Of a stretch of DNA of 27,666 nucleotides, positions 1 to 8,131 are shown one piece after another. Each line of letters begins with the position of its first letter. Positions within the stretch are counted from its first letter, which is position 1. A program made the position numbers and the translations under genes. The notes below the pieces were generated by a model. The model was not told where the DNA came from, searched no databases, and saw only the letters and a program-made list of their open reading frames with translations. This DNA is from JACDAS01 sp046262415 (GTDB lineage: Bacteria; Actinomycetota; Thermoleophilia; Gaiellales; Gaiellaceae): positions 1 through 27,666 of the forward strand of contig JBHEMU010000064.1 of assembly GCA_046262415.1 (NCBI GenBank), given 5' to 3'.

Positions 1-477
1 CAGTTCTACTACGCGCACCTCTCCGCCTACTCCCCCCTGGCCGTCAACGGGCGCCGGGTGCGCGCCGGCGACGTGGTCGGCTTCATGGGAAACACGGGCG
101 ACGCGGTCGGGACGCCCTACCACCTCCATTTCGAGATCCACCCCGTCTCGCTGCTGCACCTCGGCTACGACGGCGCGGTCAATCCCTGGCCCTACCTGAG
201 CGCCTGGCAGCGCCTGCGCGACCTGCCCCTCGGTCCCGTGGCCGGCTGGGCCGCCCCCCCTGACATCCCCGCGTCCGGATCGAAGCAGGGCCGCTCGACG
301 GTGCCGCCCCCGCCGCCGCCCGGCGCGTTCCTGATCCAGATGACGGACATCTCGAGCGCGGACGGGCTCGAGCCCGGGGCGCTCAGGCGCGCGCTCGCGC
401 CGGCGTCCTCCGAGGGGGACGGCGCTCTCGTCGGTCTGGTGCAGTCGCCGCCGGCGGGGCCGCACCCGATCCGCTAG
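1..477 (+). CDS. M23 (LytM-type) peptidase, C-terminal part
   Basis: This is the 3' end of a gene that starts left of the window; the frame is open from base 1. The visible start reads QFYYAHLSAY and continues through RVRAGDVVGFMGNTGDA to the HLHFEIHP stretch. That is the hallmark of M23 zinc metallopeptidases: the second half of the beta-sandwich, with the H-x-H zinc/catalytic pair. These enzymes cut peptide bridges of peptidoglycan outside the membrane; some family members are inactive activators. After the domain comes a Pro-rich linker (VPPPPPPG) and a roughly 55-residue tail of no recognised family. The N-terminal half, including the first zinc ligands and any signal peptide, is not visible, so activity cannot be judged. 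The gene converges on the YtxH-like gene with a 29-bp gap. Confidence 0.85.
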   Translation, partial: QFYYAHLSAYSPLAVNGRRVRAGDVVGFMGNTGDAVGTPYHLHFEIHPVSLLHLGYDGAVNPWPYLSAWQRLRDLPLGPVAGWAAPPDIPASGSKQGRSTVPPPPPPGAFLIQMTDISSADGLEPGALRRALAPASSEGDGALVGLVQSPPAGPHPIR

Positions 478-506
478 GGATCAGGCGTGGCCGCCGCCGG
501 GCGGGC

Positions 507-1049
507 TCAGCTGTCGTCCGACGAGCCGCTCGAGGAGCCGCCCGACGAGCCGCTCGAGGAGCTGCTCGTCGAACCGCCGGAGGATCCGCTCGACGAGCCG
601 CTCATCGCGCTGCTCGTCCCCCCGCTCGAGTTGCCCGAGCCGGAACCCTGGTAGCTGAAGTCGTCCTCGCCGCCGCCGAGGACCGTCTCTCGCAGCCACT
701 TGCGCGTCTCCGCGCCCGTGATCGGGTTGAAGAGGACGCCGAGCGCGATCCCCGTCAGCAGCAGCATCGTGTTCCGGCCCTTGTGCGTCTCCTGCTTGCC
801 CTGGAGCCGGCCCGCGGCGCTGCGAAGCTCCTCGACCGCCGTCCGCAGGTTGTCCTGGACGTCCTTGTCGGTGGCGACCTTCGTCGCGAGGGTGGTGACG
901 CCCCTCGGCGCCATCAGCTCGTCGTAGATCTCGCGGGCCGCGTCGAACGCGTTCTTGACGTTCGAGCGCAGCTCGTCGTCCTGCAGCGCCCGCTCCACGT
1001 ACGGTTTCACGTTGCCGGCCGCGCCGGACACCTTCTCTTTGGTCCTCAT
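507..1049 (-). CDS. YtxH-like single-pass membrane protein with Ser/Gly tail
   Basis: A 180-aa protein. Residues 1-90 are charged and helical (an ELRSNVKNAFDAAREIYDEL-type stretch). One hydrophobic segment lies near residues 94-112 (MLLLTGIALGVLFNP), followed by GAETRKWLRE. The Gly-rich transmembrane helix next to an amphipathic helix resembles the YtxH/gas-vesicle-like family of small general-stress membrane proteins; the molecular function of that family is unknown. The last 45 or so residues are almost only Ser and Gly, ending SSDDS, and the DNA there contains near-tandem repeats. The ATG at 1049 is preceded by a purine-rich stretch (GAAAGGATGAG) that could act as a ribosome binding site. 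Its start codon overlaps that proposed for the divergent lipoprotein gene. Confidence 0.7.
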   Translation of the reverse strand: MRTKEKVSGAAGNVKPYVERALQDDELRSNVKNAFDAAREIYDELMAPRGVTTLATKVATDKDVQDNLRTAVEELRSAAGRLQGKQETHKGRNTMLLLTGIALGVLFNPITGAETRKWLRETVLGGGEDDFSYQGSGSGNSSGGTSSAMSGSSSGSSGGSTSSSSSGSSGGSSSGSSDDS

Positions 1050-1614
1050 GCCTCGCTCATCCTTTCGTCCGCTTCCATCTCATCTGGTTCTACCACGCCG
1101 CGTCGGTCGCAAACCGTGGCTCCTCGCCGCCCTCGTGCTCGCCGGCTGCGGCGGAGAGAGCGCGGAGCCTCTGGCAGCGCGCCGTCTGGCCGGTCCCGGC
1201 TTCGCCTTCTCGGCCCCGGCCGGCTGGAAGGTCGACCGGACCGAGCGCAGCGTCGCCGCCCGCCCGCGGGGCGAGGGTCAGAACCTCGTCTCGGTCACCG
1301 TGTTCCGGCTCTCACGGCCGTTTCGCGCCGCCACCTGGCCGGCCGCGGTGCGTGAGCTCGACCGCGCCGCCGCCGGGCTCGCCGCGCGGCTCCAGGGCCA
1401 GGTCGCCCTGCGGGAGACCGAGACGCGCGGGGGCCTCAGGTTCCGCAGCTACCGGATCGAGTACGAGGTGGCCGAGCGCGAACTCGAGCAGCGCCTCTCC
1501 TTCCTCCTGCGCGGCCGGCGCGAGTACCAGCTGCTCTGCCGGCTGACCGTGCCGCCGAGCGAGCGGAGCGACGAGGCCTGCGAGTTGCTCTCGGAGAGCT
1601 TCAGGCCGGTCTGA
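1048..1614 (+). CDS. predicted lipoprotein of unknown function
   Basis: From the ATG at 1048 this encodes 188 aa. A basic n-region (RRVGRKP) is followed by a hydrophobic core and the lipobox LAGC (residues 31-34), so the mature protein should be anchored by a lipidated Cys outside the membrane. The mature part starts with GPGFAFSAPAGWKV, the kind of opening seen in PsbP-like or 'stress-response lipoprotein' folds. It contains alternating strands and an acidic/basic mix, with two Cys near the C-terminus. No family is identified with certainty. The start is weakly supported: there is no Shine-Dalgarno sequence, and the ATG shares the CATG palindrome with the opposite gene. A longer reading from 955 is possible but would lie inside that gene. 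It converges on lon with a 9-bp gap. Confidence 0.65.
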   Translation: MPRSSFRPLPSHLVLPRRVGRKPWLLAALVLAGCGGESAEPLAARRLAGPGFAFSAPAGWKVDRTERSVAARPRGEGQNLVSVTVFRLSRPFRAATWPAAVRELDRAAAGLAARLQGQVALRETETRGGLRFRSYRIEYEVAERELEQRLSFLLRGRREYQLLCRLTVPPSERSDEACELLSESFRPV

Positions 1615-1623
1615 GCCCGATCC

Positions 1624-4074
1624 TCACCGCGATTCGCCGAGCGGGAGGCGATCCGCCTCCCGCTCGGGTTTCGCGGGCTCTCGCCGCCGCCCGAGCGGCG
1701 CCAGCCGCCGGAGCTCGCCCTTCCCGCCGAGGGCCGCCTCCAGCACCTCCTCGATCGAGTCGGCGAGGACGAAGTCGAGCTCCCGGCGTGTCTCCTCGGG
1801 CAGCTCCGCCAGCTCGGGCTCGTTCTCGCGCGGCAGGATCACCCGCCTGACGCCGGCGCGCTGCGCCGCCAGCACCTTCTCGCGGACGCCGCCGATCTGG
1901 AGCACCTGGCCGGTCAGCGTGATCTCGCCGGTCATCGCCACGTCCTCCGAGACGGGACGGCCGCTCGCCAGCGACACGATCGCCGTCGCCATCGCGATTC
2001 CGGCCGAGGGCCCGTCCTTCGGCACCGCCCCGGCCGGAACGTGGACGTGCACGTCCCGCTCGGAGAACCACCGGGGATCCAGGTCGAGCCGCTCGGCGTG
2101 CGAGCGCACCCACGAGTGCGCGGCGCTCGCCGACTCCTGCATCACCTCGCCGAGCTGGCCGGTCACGATCAGCTGCCCCTTCCCGGCGAACGCTGTCGCC
2201 TCGATGAAGAGGACGTCGCCGCCGACCGCCGTCACGGCGAGTCCGGTTGCGACACCGGGGTCGGCCGTGCGCTTCCGCACCTCGTCGGCGAAACGGCGGG
2301 CCCCGAGCCAGGCCCGCACCTTGCCCTCGTCGATGCGTACCCGCTTCGCCTTGCCCTCGGCGAACCGGCGCGCCGTCTTGCGGCAGAGCGCCGCCAGCTG
2401 GCGCTCGAGGTTCCGGACGCCCGCCTCGCGGGTGTACTCGCGGATCACGAGCCGCAGCGCGCGCTCGGTGAAGCCGACCTGCGACCGCTCGAGGCCGTGC
2501 GCGGCGAGCTGCTTCGGGACGAGGTACTTGCGCGCGATCCCGAGCTTCTCGTCCTCGGTGTAGCCCGACAGGTGGATCACGTCCATGCGGTCGAGCAGCG
2601 CGGGCGGGATCGTCTCGAGCTGGTTCGCGGTGCAGACGAAGAGCACCTTCGACAGGTCGAAGGGAAGGTCGAGGTAGTGGTCGCGGAAGGAGGAGTGCTG
2701 CTCGGGGTCGAGCACCTCGAGCATCGCGCTGGCCGGGTCGCCGCGGAAGTCGGCGCCCATCTTGTCGATCTCGTCGATCAGGAAGACGGGGTTCAGCGAC
2801 TCGGCGTCGCGCAGCGCGCGGACGATCGTGCCCGGCATCGCGCCGATGTACGTGCGCCGGTGGCCGCGGATCTCCGCCTCGTCCCGGACGCCTCCGACCG
2901 AGATGCGCACGAACTTGCGGCCGAGCGTCCGCGCGATCGACTGTCCGAGCGAGGTCTTGCCGACTCCGGGCGGGCCGACGAAGCAGAGGATCGGGCCCGA
3001 CAGGTCGTTCTTCAGCTTCGAGACCGCGAGGTACTCGAGGATCCGCTCCTTCACCTTGTCGAGGTCGAAGTGGTCCTCGTCGAGCACGCGGCGCGCCCGG
3101 CGGAGATCCAGGACGTCTCGCGTGGTCTTCCCCCAGGGCAGCGAGACGATCCAGTCGAGGTAGGTGCGGATGACGCCGTGCTCCGCCGCCGCGCTCGGCA
3201 GCCGCTCCAGGCGCCCGAGCTCCCTCGTCGCCGCCTTCAGGGCGTCCTCGGACAGCGGGGTCGACTCGATGCGCCCGCGCAGCTCCTCGAGCTCGGCCTG
3301 CTCGCCGCCGCCCTCGCCGAGCTCGTCGTGGATCGCCTTCAGCTGCTGGCGCAGGAAGAACTCGCGCTGTCCCTTCTCGAGCTCGGACTGCACCTGCGAC
3401 TGGATCTTGGAGCCGAGCTCGGCGACCTCGACCTCGCGGCTCAGGATCAGCGACGTCTCGCGCAGGCGCGCCTCCACGTCGACGAGCTCGAGCAGGCGCT
3501 GCTTCTCCTCGGTCCTGAGCCGGAGCGTCGATGCGACCAGGTGGCAGAGCGCGCTCGGGTCGTCGAGGTTGGCCGCGGCGAGCTGCAGCTCGCCGGGCAG
3601 GTAGGGCACGAGCTCGACGAGGCGGTCGAAGAGGTTCTGTACGTTGCGCGTCAGCGCCACCACGTTCGGCGACTCGACGAGCACGTCGGGCAGGTCGGAC
3701 ACCCGCGCGACGAGGTATGGGTCCTCCTGGAGGCGCTCCTCGATCCTGATCCGGCGAGTGCCCTGCACGAGCAGCCGGAGCGTCCCGTCCGGAATCCGGA
3801 GCAGCTTGTGCACGACCGCGAGCGCGCCGACGTCGTAGAGGTCGTCGAAGCCGGCCTCCTCGGGCTCCTCGTTTCGCACCGTCACCAGCGCGACGGCGCG
3901 ATCGGCCCCGGCGACGTCGTCGATCAGGCGCAGCGAGCGCTCCTGGCCGATCGCGAGCGGCGACATCGACCCGGGATAGACCACCGTCTCCTTGAGCGGC
4001 AGGACGGGCACACGCTCGGGGAGCGGCGCCTCCTCGTCCACGATCGGCGGCTCGAGCTCGGCCAGGTCAACCAC
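1624..4074 (-). CDS. lon: ATP-dependent protease Lon (LonA type)
   Basis: An 816-aa protein, the usual LonA length. Domains in order: LON substrate-binding N-domain (about residues 20-215, VPVLPLKETVVYPG start), coiled-coil linker (about 215-290, QREFFLRQQLKAIHDELGE), AAA+ ATPase with Walker A GPPGVGKT at 367-374 and Walker B VFLIDEID, then the S16 protease domain. The catalytic Ser-Lys dyad is visible as S690 in KDGPSAG and K733 in REKVLAAQ. It degrades misfolded and regulatory proteins in the cytosol using ATP. A charged tail of about 35 residues follows the core. Its start lies 8 bp inside the 3' end of the hsp20 gene, so the two are probably one operon and translationally coupled, coupling a holding chaperone to a protease. 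Confidence 0.97.
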   Translation of the reverse strand: MVDLAELEPPIVDEEAPLPERVPVLPLKETVVYPGSMSPLAIGQERSLRLIDDVAGADRAVALVTVRNEEPEEAGFDDLYDVGALAVVHKLLRIPDGTLRLLVQGTRRIRIEERLQEDPYLVARVSDLPDVLVESPNVVALTRNVQNLFDRLVELVPYLPGELQLAAANLDDPSALCHLVASTLRLRTEEKQRLLELVDVEARLRETSLILSREVEVAELGSKIQSQVQSELEKGQREFFLRQQLKAIHDELGEGGGEQAELEELRGRIESTPLSEDALKAATRELGRLERLPSAAAEHGVIRTYLDWIVSLPWGKTTRDVLDLRRARRVLDEDHFDLDKVKERILEYLAVSKLKNDLSGPILCFVGPPGVGKTSLGQSIARTLGRKFVRISVGGVRDEAEIRGHRRTYIGAMPGTIVRALRDAESLNPVFLIDEIDKMGADFRGDPASAMLEVLDPEQHSSFRDHYLDLPFDLSKVLFVCTANQLETIPPALLDRMDVIHLSGYTEDEKLGIARKYLVPKQLAAHGLERSQVGFTERALRLVIREYTREAGVRNLERQLAALCRKTARRFAEGKAKRVRIDEGKVRAWLGARRFADEVRKRTADPGVATGLAVTAVGGDVLFIEATAFAGKGQLIVTGQLGEVMQESASAAHSWVRSHAERLDLDPRWFSERDVHVHVPAGAVPKDGPSAGIAMATAIVSLASGRPVSEDVAMTGEITLTGQVLQIGGVREKVLAAQRAGVRRVILPRENEPELAELPEETRRELDFVLADSIEEVLEAALGGKGELRRLAPLGRRREPAKPEREADRLPLGESR

Positions 4075-4513
4075 GGCGCGCCTCCACCGGGATTGCGACC
4101 CTGCGATCGCTCGGCGCCGGCTCTCGCAGCGGCAGCACCACGGTGAGCATGCCGCCGACGTAGCTCGCCTCGGCGGCCTCCGGGTCGACGTCGGCGCCGA
4201 GCGCCACCCGCCGGCAGAACGGCCCGTAGTCGATCTCGAGCCGCTGGAAGGAGGCCCGGGAGGGCGGGGTGGGACGGTGCCGCTCGCCCTCGATCAGGAG
4301 CGCGCGCCCACCCGCGATCAGCCGGATCGACTCCGGGTCGACGCCGGCGAGGTCGACGACCACCGTCAGCGCGGGCGGGTCCTCGGTGCGGTAGCAGTCG
4401 ACGGGCGGCCGGAACCCCTCCCGGAGGCCGTGCAGCCGCGGCAGCTGCCAGAGGTCGGCGAAGAGGTCCTGGATCTCCCCCTCGAGCCGGTCGATGTCAC
4501 GCCGTCGCGCCAT
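4067..4513 (-). CDS. Hsp20/alpha-crystallin family small heat-shock protein
   Basis: A 148-aa protein. The alpha-crystallin core spans about residues 36-125: it begins FRPPVDCYRTEDPPALTVVV, followed by VDLAGVDPESI, the ALLIEGER strand, then FQRLEIDYGPFCRRVALG and SYVGGMLTVVLPL. The G-G-M-L-T-V-V-L-P strand matches the family's conserved 'NGVLTVTLPK' motif. It would bind unfolding proteins without ATP and hold them for refolding or for Lon, encoded by the next gene (8-bp overlap). A TACCCT box ends 6 bp before the ATG, which suggests a leaderless transcript. The 63-bp gap to the divergent transporter gene holds promoters for both. No HrcA-type CIRCE or HAIR operator was recognised in that gap. 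Confidence 0.9.
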   Translation of the reverse strand: MARRRDIDRLEGEIQDLFADLWQLPRLHGLREGFRPPVDCYRTEDPPALTVVVDLAGVDPESIRLIAGGRALLIEGERHRPTPPSRASFQRLEIDYGPFCRRVALGADVDPEAAEASYVGGMLTVVLPLREPAPSDRRVAIPVEARRG

Positions 4514-4576
4514 GGCTCCAGGGTACCGTCGGCGCGTGGTCACGAGGGCCCGCCGCGCCGCCGCTAGCGTTGGCTC
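4514..4576. promoter_or_regulatory. divergent promoter region with two leaderless-type -10 boxes
   Basis: The 63-bp gap between divergent starts has TAGCGT at 4565-4570 (plus), 6 bp before the transporter ATG. On the minus strand TACCCT (4520-4525) lies 6 bp before the hsp20 ATG. Both fit the actinobacterial TANNNT -10 element. At this spacing transcription would begin at or next to the start codon, so both mRNAs would be leaderless. No convincing -35 hexamer is visible for either. Inferred from sequence only. Confidence 0.5.
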
Positions 4577-6748
4577 ATGATCGCGGCCTGGACGAGGCTC
4601 GTCCTGCGTTTCCGCTGGCCGGTCGTCGCCTTCTGGACGTGCGTGCTCCTCGCCGGCGGCTACGGCCTGTCGAGGCTGAGCGCGCTCCAGTCGAACACGT
4701 TCACCGTCCCGGGCACGGACTCCGAGCGCGTCCGCGAGATCCTCGAGCACCGGTTCGGGGACCGCAGCGACGGCGGCTTCACGGTCGTCTTCCAGGTGCG
4801 GGACGCCCGCGACCCGGCGCTCCTCGCGCGGCTGGACTCGGTCGTCCGTCGCGCCGCGCGGGTCGTCCCGAGCGGCAAGGCGACCGGACTCCGCCCGGCT
4901 GGCCGGCGGATCGTCTTCGGCGACGTGGTCTCGACGCTCGACCTCGCCGAGGCGAAGGGGTACGCCGACGAGCTGCTCGCGGCGATCGGGCAGCCGCCGG
5001 GGACGCGCGCCTACGTCACCGGCGCCGCCGCGATCCAGGCGGATCTCGACCCGATCTTCAACGAGGACCTGCAGAAGGGCGAGTCGATCGCGATCCCGAT
5101 CGCCCTGGCGGTGCTCCTGGCCGTCTTCGGGCTGTCGGCCGCCGTGACGATCCCGTTCCTGTTCGCGGGCGCGACGGTGATGGGGACGCTCGGGATCGTC
5201 TACGTGCTCGCGCACTGGCTGACGATGCCGACGTACGTCACCAACCTGGTCTTCCTGATCGGCCTCGGCATCGCGGTCGACTACTCGCTGCTCGTCGTCT
5301 ACCGCTTCCGCGAGGAGCTCGCCCGCGGGCTCGAGCCCGACGCCGCGATCGTCCGGACGATGGAGACCGCCGGCCGCGCCGTCGTCTTCTCGGGCGCGAC
5401 GGTCGCGATCGGGCTCGGCCTGCTGCTGTTCATGCCGCTGCCGTTCATGCGCTCGATGGGCGTCGGCGGCTTTCTGATCCCCTTCGTGTCGATCGCCGCC
5501 GCGGTCACGCTCCAGCCCGCGTTGCTGTCGATCTACGGCCGGCGCGGCGTCGCCCGGCGGCGGCTGCTGCGGAGGCGCGAGCGGGCGGAGCCGCGCTTCT
5601 GGGCGCCGCTCGCCCGCGCGATCATGCGCCGGCCGGCCGTCTTCCTCGCCGCCGGCGCAGCGCTTCTGGTCGCGGCCGCCGTGCCGGTCTACGCCCTCGC
5701 CCTGACGCCGGGCTCGATCGAGGGCATCCCCAGGCACCCGCAGGCGATCCGGGGCTTCGACCTGCTCACCGAGGCAGTCGGACCCGGGCTCGTCTCGCCG
5801 ACCGATGTCGTCGTCGACGCCGGCCGGGGCGGCAGGGTGCTCGACCCCGCCACGCAGACGGCGATCGGCGAGCTCGTCGGCCGCCTCCGGGCGGACGCCG
5901 AGACGGCCGCGGTCTTCTACGAGCCGGGCGGCCGCTCCGTCGATCCGACCGGGCGGTACGCGGTCGTCGTCCACGCCGGCGCGCACGAGTACGGCGAGAA
6001 GCCCTCGCAGGCCTTCGTCGAGCGGCTGCGCGGCGAGATCATCCCGGCGGTCGCCTGGCCACCCGGGACCCGCGTGCTCGCGGGAGGCGCTCCGCCCCAG
6101 GGCGTCGACTTCCTCGACCGGGCGTACGGCGCTTTCCCCTGGCTCGTGCTCGCGGTGCTCGTGCTCACCTACCTGCTGCTCCTGCGGGCCTTCCGTTCGC
6201 TGCTGCTGCCGCTCAAGGCGGTGCTCCTGAACCTGCTCTCGGTCGGCGCGAGCTACGGGATGCTCGTCGTCGTCTTCACCTGGGGTGTCGGGGAGGATCT
6301 GCTCGGCCTCTACCAGTTCGACCAGGTCGAGGGCTGGATCCCGATCTTCCTCTTCGCGATGCTCTTCGGCCTCTCGATGGACTACGAGGTCTTCCTCGTC
6401 ACCCGGATGCGAGAGGCGTGGGACGAGGGCCGGGACAACGTCGGGGCCGTCGCCGAGGGGCTCGAGCGCACGGGGCGGATCATCACCGCCGCGGCGATCG
6501 TGATGGTGGCGGCGTTCAGCGGCTTCGTCGCGGGCCGCATCGTCGGGCTGCAGCAGTTCGGCATGGGCCTCGCGGTGGCGATCTTCGTCGACGCGACGAT
6601 CGTCCGCGCGATCCTGGTCCCGGCGCTGATGGCGATCTTCGGCCGCTACAACTGGTGGCTGCCGGCGGGAATCGCCCGCGCCGTCCGCGTGCGGCCCTCG
6701 CCGCTGCGGGAACGGAGCGCGGCGGCCGTGCCCGCGCGCGGGTGCTAG
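4577..6748 (+). CDS. MMPL/RND-superfamily membrane transporter
   Basis: A 723-aa protein with the duplicated RND/MMPL layout. TM1 (about residues 15-35) is followed by an extracytoplasmic domain (about 40-165), five TM helices (about 170-325), a linker, TM7 (about 350-372), a second outer domain (about 375-515) and the last helices (about 520-705). Family signatures appear once per half: GIAVDYSLLVVYRFREE near residue 234 and GLSMDYEVFLVTRMREAW near residue 598. The D-Y pairs in these lie in the proton-relay helices of MmpL3-like proteins. The family exports lipids, siderophores or drugs by proton-motive force; the substrate cannot be read here. No MmpS or TetR neighbour is present. The gene stands alone, divergent from hsp20, and a strong hairpin follows it. 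Confidence 0.9.
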   Translation: MIAAWTRLVLRFRWPVVAFWTCVLLAGGYGLSRLSALQSNTFTVPGTDSERVREILEHRFGDRSDGGFTVVFQVRDARDPALLARLDSVVRRAARVVPSGKATGLRPAGRRIVFGDVVSTLDLAEAKGYADELLAAIGQPPGTRAYVTGAAAIQADLDPIFNEDLQKGESIAIPIALAVLLAVFGLSAAVTIPFLFAGATVMGTLGIVYVLAHWLTMPTYVTNLVFLIGLGIAVDYSLLVVYRFREELARGLEPDAAIVRTMETAGRAVVFSGATVAIGLGLLLFMPLPFMRSMGVGGFLIPFVSIAAAVTLQPALLSIYGRRGVARRRLLRRRERAEPRFWAPLARAIMRRPAVFLAAGAALLVAAAVPVYALALTPGSIEGIPRHPQAIRGFDLLTEAVGPGLVSPTDVVVDAGRGGRVLDPATQTAIGELVGRLRADAETAAVFYEPGGRSVDPTGRYAVVVHAGAHEYGEKPSQAFVERLRGEIIPAVAWPPGTRVLAGGAPPQGVDFLDRAYGAFPWLVLAVLVLTYLLLLRAFRSLLLPLKAVLLNLLSVGASYGMLVVVFTWGVGEDLLGLYQFDQVEGWIPIFLFAMLFGLSMDYEVFLVTRMREAWDEGRDNVGAVAEGLERTGRIITAAAIVMVAAFSGFVAGRIVGLQQFGMGLAVAIFVDATIVRAILVPALMAIFGRYNWWLPAGIARAVRVRPSPLRERSAAAVPARGC

Positions 6749-6814
6749 GAGGGTCGGCCGGCAGCGTTGCCGCCCTGCTGGGTCGCGATCACCAAGCCAG
6801 GCTAGGACGCAGGG

Positions 6815-6842
6815 CGCCCGCGTACCCGTAGGTACGGGGGCG
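6815..6842. terminator. inverted repeat, likely terminator of the transporter gene
   Basis: CGCCC-G-CGTACC, loop CGTA, GGTACG-G-GGGCG: 11 base pairs with a single G:G mismatch and a 4-base loop. It lies 66 bp after the transporter stop codon and about 80 bp before rmlA. There is no U-tract, as is usual in high-GC actinobacteria. A regulatory palindrome for rmlA is the alternative. Confidence 0.5.
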
Positions 6843-6910
6843 ACCGAGGACGACGCATGGCGCCGCGTGAGCGCTGGCCAGAAGCCGGTGAACGTTGCCG
6901 GTTGATCCAC

Positions 6911-6916
6911 TAGGGT
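6911..6916 (+). promoter_or_regulatory. -10-like TAGGGT box upstream of rmlA
   Basis: TAGGGT matches the actinobacterial TANNNT -10 pattern and ends 7 bp before the GTG start of rmlA. Transcription would start about at the GTG, giving a leaderless mRNA. No clear -35 is visible, and no Shine-Dalgarno sequence precedes the GTG, which agrees with this reading. Confidence 0.45.
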
Positions 6917-6923
6917 CCGGCAC

Positions 6924-7667
6924 GTGAGAGGCGTGATCCTCGCCGGCGGCACGGGCAGCCGGCTCGACCCGCTGACGCGGATCACGAACAAGCACCTGCT
7001 GCCGATCGGCGACCGCCCGATGGTCGCCTACGCCGTCGAGGCGCTCGTCCAGGCAGGCATCTCCGAGGTGATGGTCGTGACGGGCGGGACACATGCCGGC
7101 GAGTTCCTCCGCCTGCTCGGCAACGGCCACGAGTGGGGCGTCGACCGGCTCCTGTACGCCTACCAGGAGCGCGCCGGCGGCATCGCCGAGGCGCTCGGGC
7201 TGGCGGAGCGGTTCGCCGCTGGCGAGCGCGTCGTGGTCGTGCTCGCCGACAACGTGCTCGAGCGGTCGATCCTCCCCGCGGCCGACAACTTCCGCGCACA
7301 GGAGCGCGGCGCTCGCATCCTCCTCTCCCATGTCCCGGAGGTCGAGCACCTGCGCCACCTGGGCGTGCCCGAGCTGGACGGCGGCGGCCGGGTCACGCGA
7401 ATCGTCGAGAAGCCAGATCGGCCTCCGAGCGACTACGCCGTGACGGGGATCTACTTCTACGACGCCGAGGTCTTCGAGGTGATCCCGACGCTGGAGCCAT
7501 CCGGCCGCGGCGAGCTCGAGATCACCGACGTGAACAACTGGTACGTCGCTCAGGGGACGATGGAGTACGACGTGCTCGAGGGTTTCTGGGGCGACGCCGG
7601 CGAGTCGATCGAGGCCTACTACGAGGTGAACGACTTCGTCCGCGCCCGGGGGGCGAACCGCGGATGA
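6924..7667 (+). CDS. rmlA: glucose-1-phosphate thymidylyltransferase (short RmlA type)
   Basis: A 247-aa protein beginning RGVILAGGTGSRLDPLT, the nucleotide-binding loop of sugar-phosphate nucleotidyltransferases. It is followed by NKHLLPIGDRPMVAYAVE, where the Lys contacts the phosphates, then VVVLADNVLE and IVEKPDRPPSDYAVTGIYFYD. It should make dTDP-glucose from dTTP and glucose-1-phosphate, the first step to dTDP-rhamnose. It lacks the roughly 45-residue C-terminal part of enterobacterial RmlA (about 290 aa); that part forms the allosteric dTDP-rhamnose site, so feedback control may differ. The short form is common in actinobacteria and archaea. The GTG start follows directly from the conserved N-terminus. 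It overlaps rmlC by ATGA. Thymidylyl specificity is inferred from the neighbours. Confidence 0.9.
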   Translation: MRGVILAGGTGSRLDPLTRITNKHLLPIGDRPMVAYAVEALVQAGISEVMVVTGGTHAGEFLRLLGNGHEWGVDRLLYAYQERAGGIAEALGLAERFAAGERVVVVLADNVLERSILPAADNFRAQERGARILLSHVPEVEHLRHLGVPELDGGGRVTRIVEKPDRPPSDYAVTGIYFYDAEVFEVIPTLEPSGRGELEITDVNNWYVAQGTMEYDVLEGFWGDAGESIEAYYEVNDFVRARGANRG

Positions 7668-8131
7668 TCGACGGCGTCACCCGGATGCCGCTGAGGCTGT
7701 TCGAGGACGAGCGGGGCTGGTTCACCGAGCTCTACCGCGCGAGCCGCCTGCCGAAGCCGGCGCTCCAGACGAACCTCTCCTTCTCCCGGCGCGGGGTGAT
7801 CCGCGGGCTGCACTACCACGACCGCGGCCAGGACGACCTGTTCGCCTGCCTGCGCGGCATGGCGCGCGTCGTCGTCCTCGACCCGGCGAGCGGCGAGACC
7901 TTCACGGAGGACATCGGCGAGGAGAACCCGGTCGCGCTCTACATCCGCGGCACGCTGGCGCACGGCTTCGAGGCCCTCACCGACCTCCTGTTCCTCTACC
8001 ACGTGACCGAGGAGTACGACCCCTCCGACCCGGACGAGCACGGGGTGCCGTGGGACGATCCCCGGGTGCGGCACCTCTGGAGCACGCGATCGCCGATCCT
8101 CTCGGCACGGGACGGCGGCGCGTCCTCGTAA
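7664..8131 (+). CDS. rmlC: dTDP-4-dehydrorhamnose 3,5-epimerase-like protein (RmlC)
   Basis: A 155-aa cupin. QTNLSFSRRGVIRGLHYHDRGQ carries the RGLH motif with the catalytic His, and LYIRGTLAHGFEAL and LYHVTEEYDPSDP match later conserved blocks, including the active-site Tyr region. It epimerises C3 and C5 of dTDP-4-keto-6-deoxyglucose. It is shorter than typical RmlC (about 180-200 aa), mainly at the N-terminus, so a related epimerase specificity is possible. The start is fixed by the ATGA overlap with rmlA. The next gene begins inside its last 82 bp, which is an unusually long overlap. Confidence 0.88.
   Translation: MIDGVTRMPLRLFEDERGWFTELYRASRLPKPALQTNLSFSRRGVIRGLHYHDRGQDDLFACLRGMARVVVLDPASGETFTEDIGEENPVALYIRGTLAHGFEALTDLLFLYHVTEEYDPSDPDEHGVPWDDPRVRHLWSTRSPILSARDGGASS

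Noticed and set aside
518..600. Possible CRISPR-like array
   Set aside because: The repeats are contiguous coding repeats of a Ser/Gly tail with no spacers; no cas genes are present.
2041..4146. Long plus-strand open frame opposite lon
   Set aside because: Antisense to a clear Lon protease with intact catalytic residues; its composition (Glu/Arg/Leu/Val repeats) is typical of a GC-driven shadow.
4514..6991. Very long minus-strand open frame running from 6991 into the hsp20 gene
   Set aside because: It is antisense to the transporter gene, very rich in Arg/Asp/Glu/Gly as high-GC shadow frames are, and has no domain. Only its last 148 codons (hsp20) are real.
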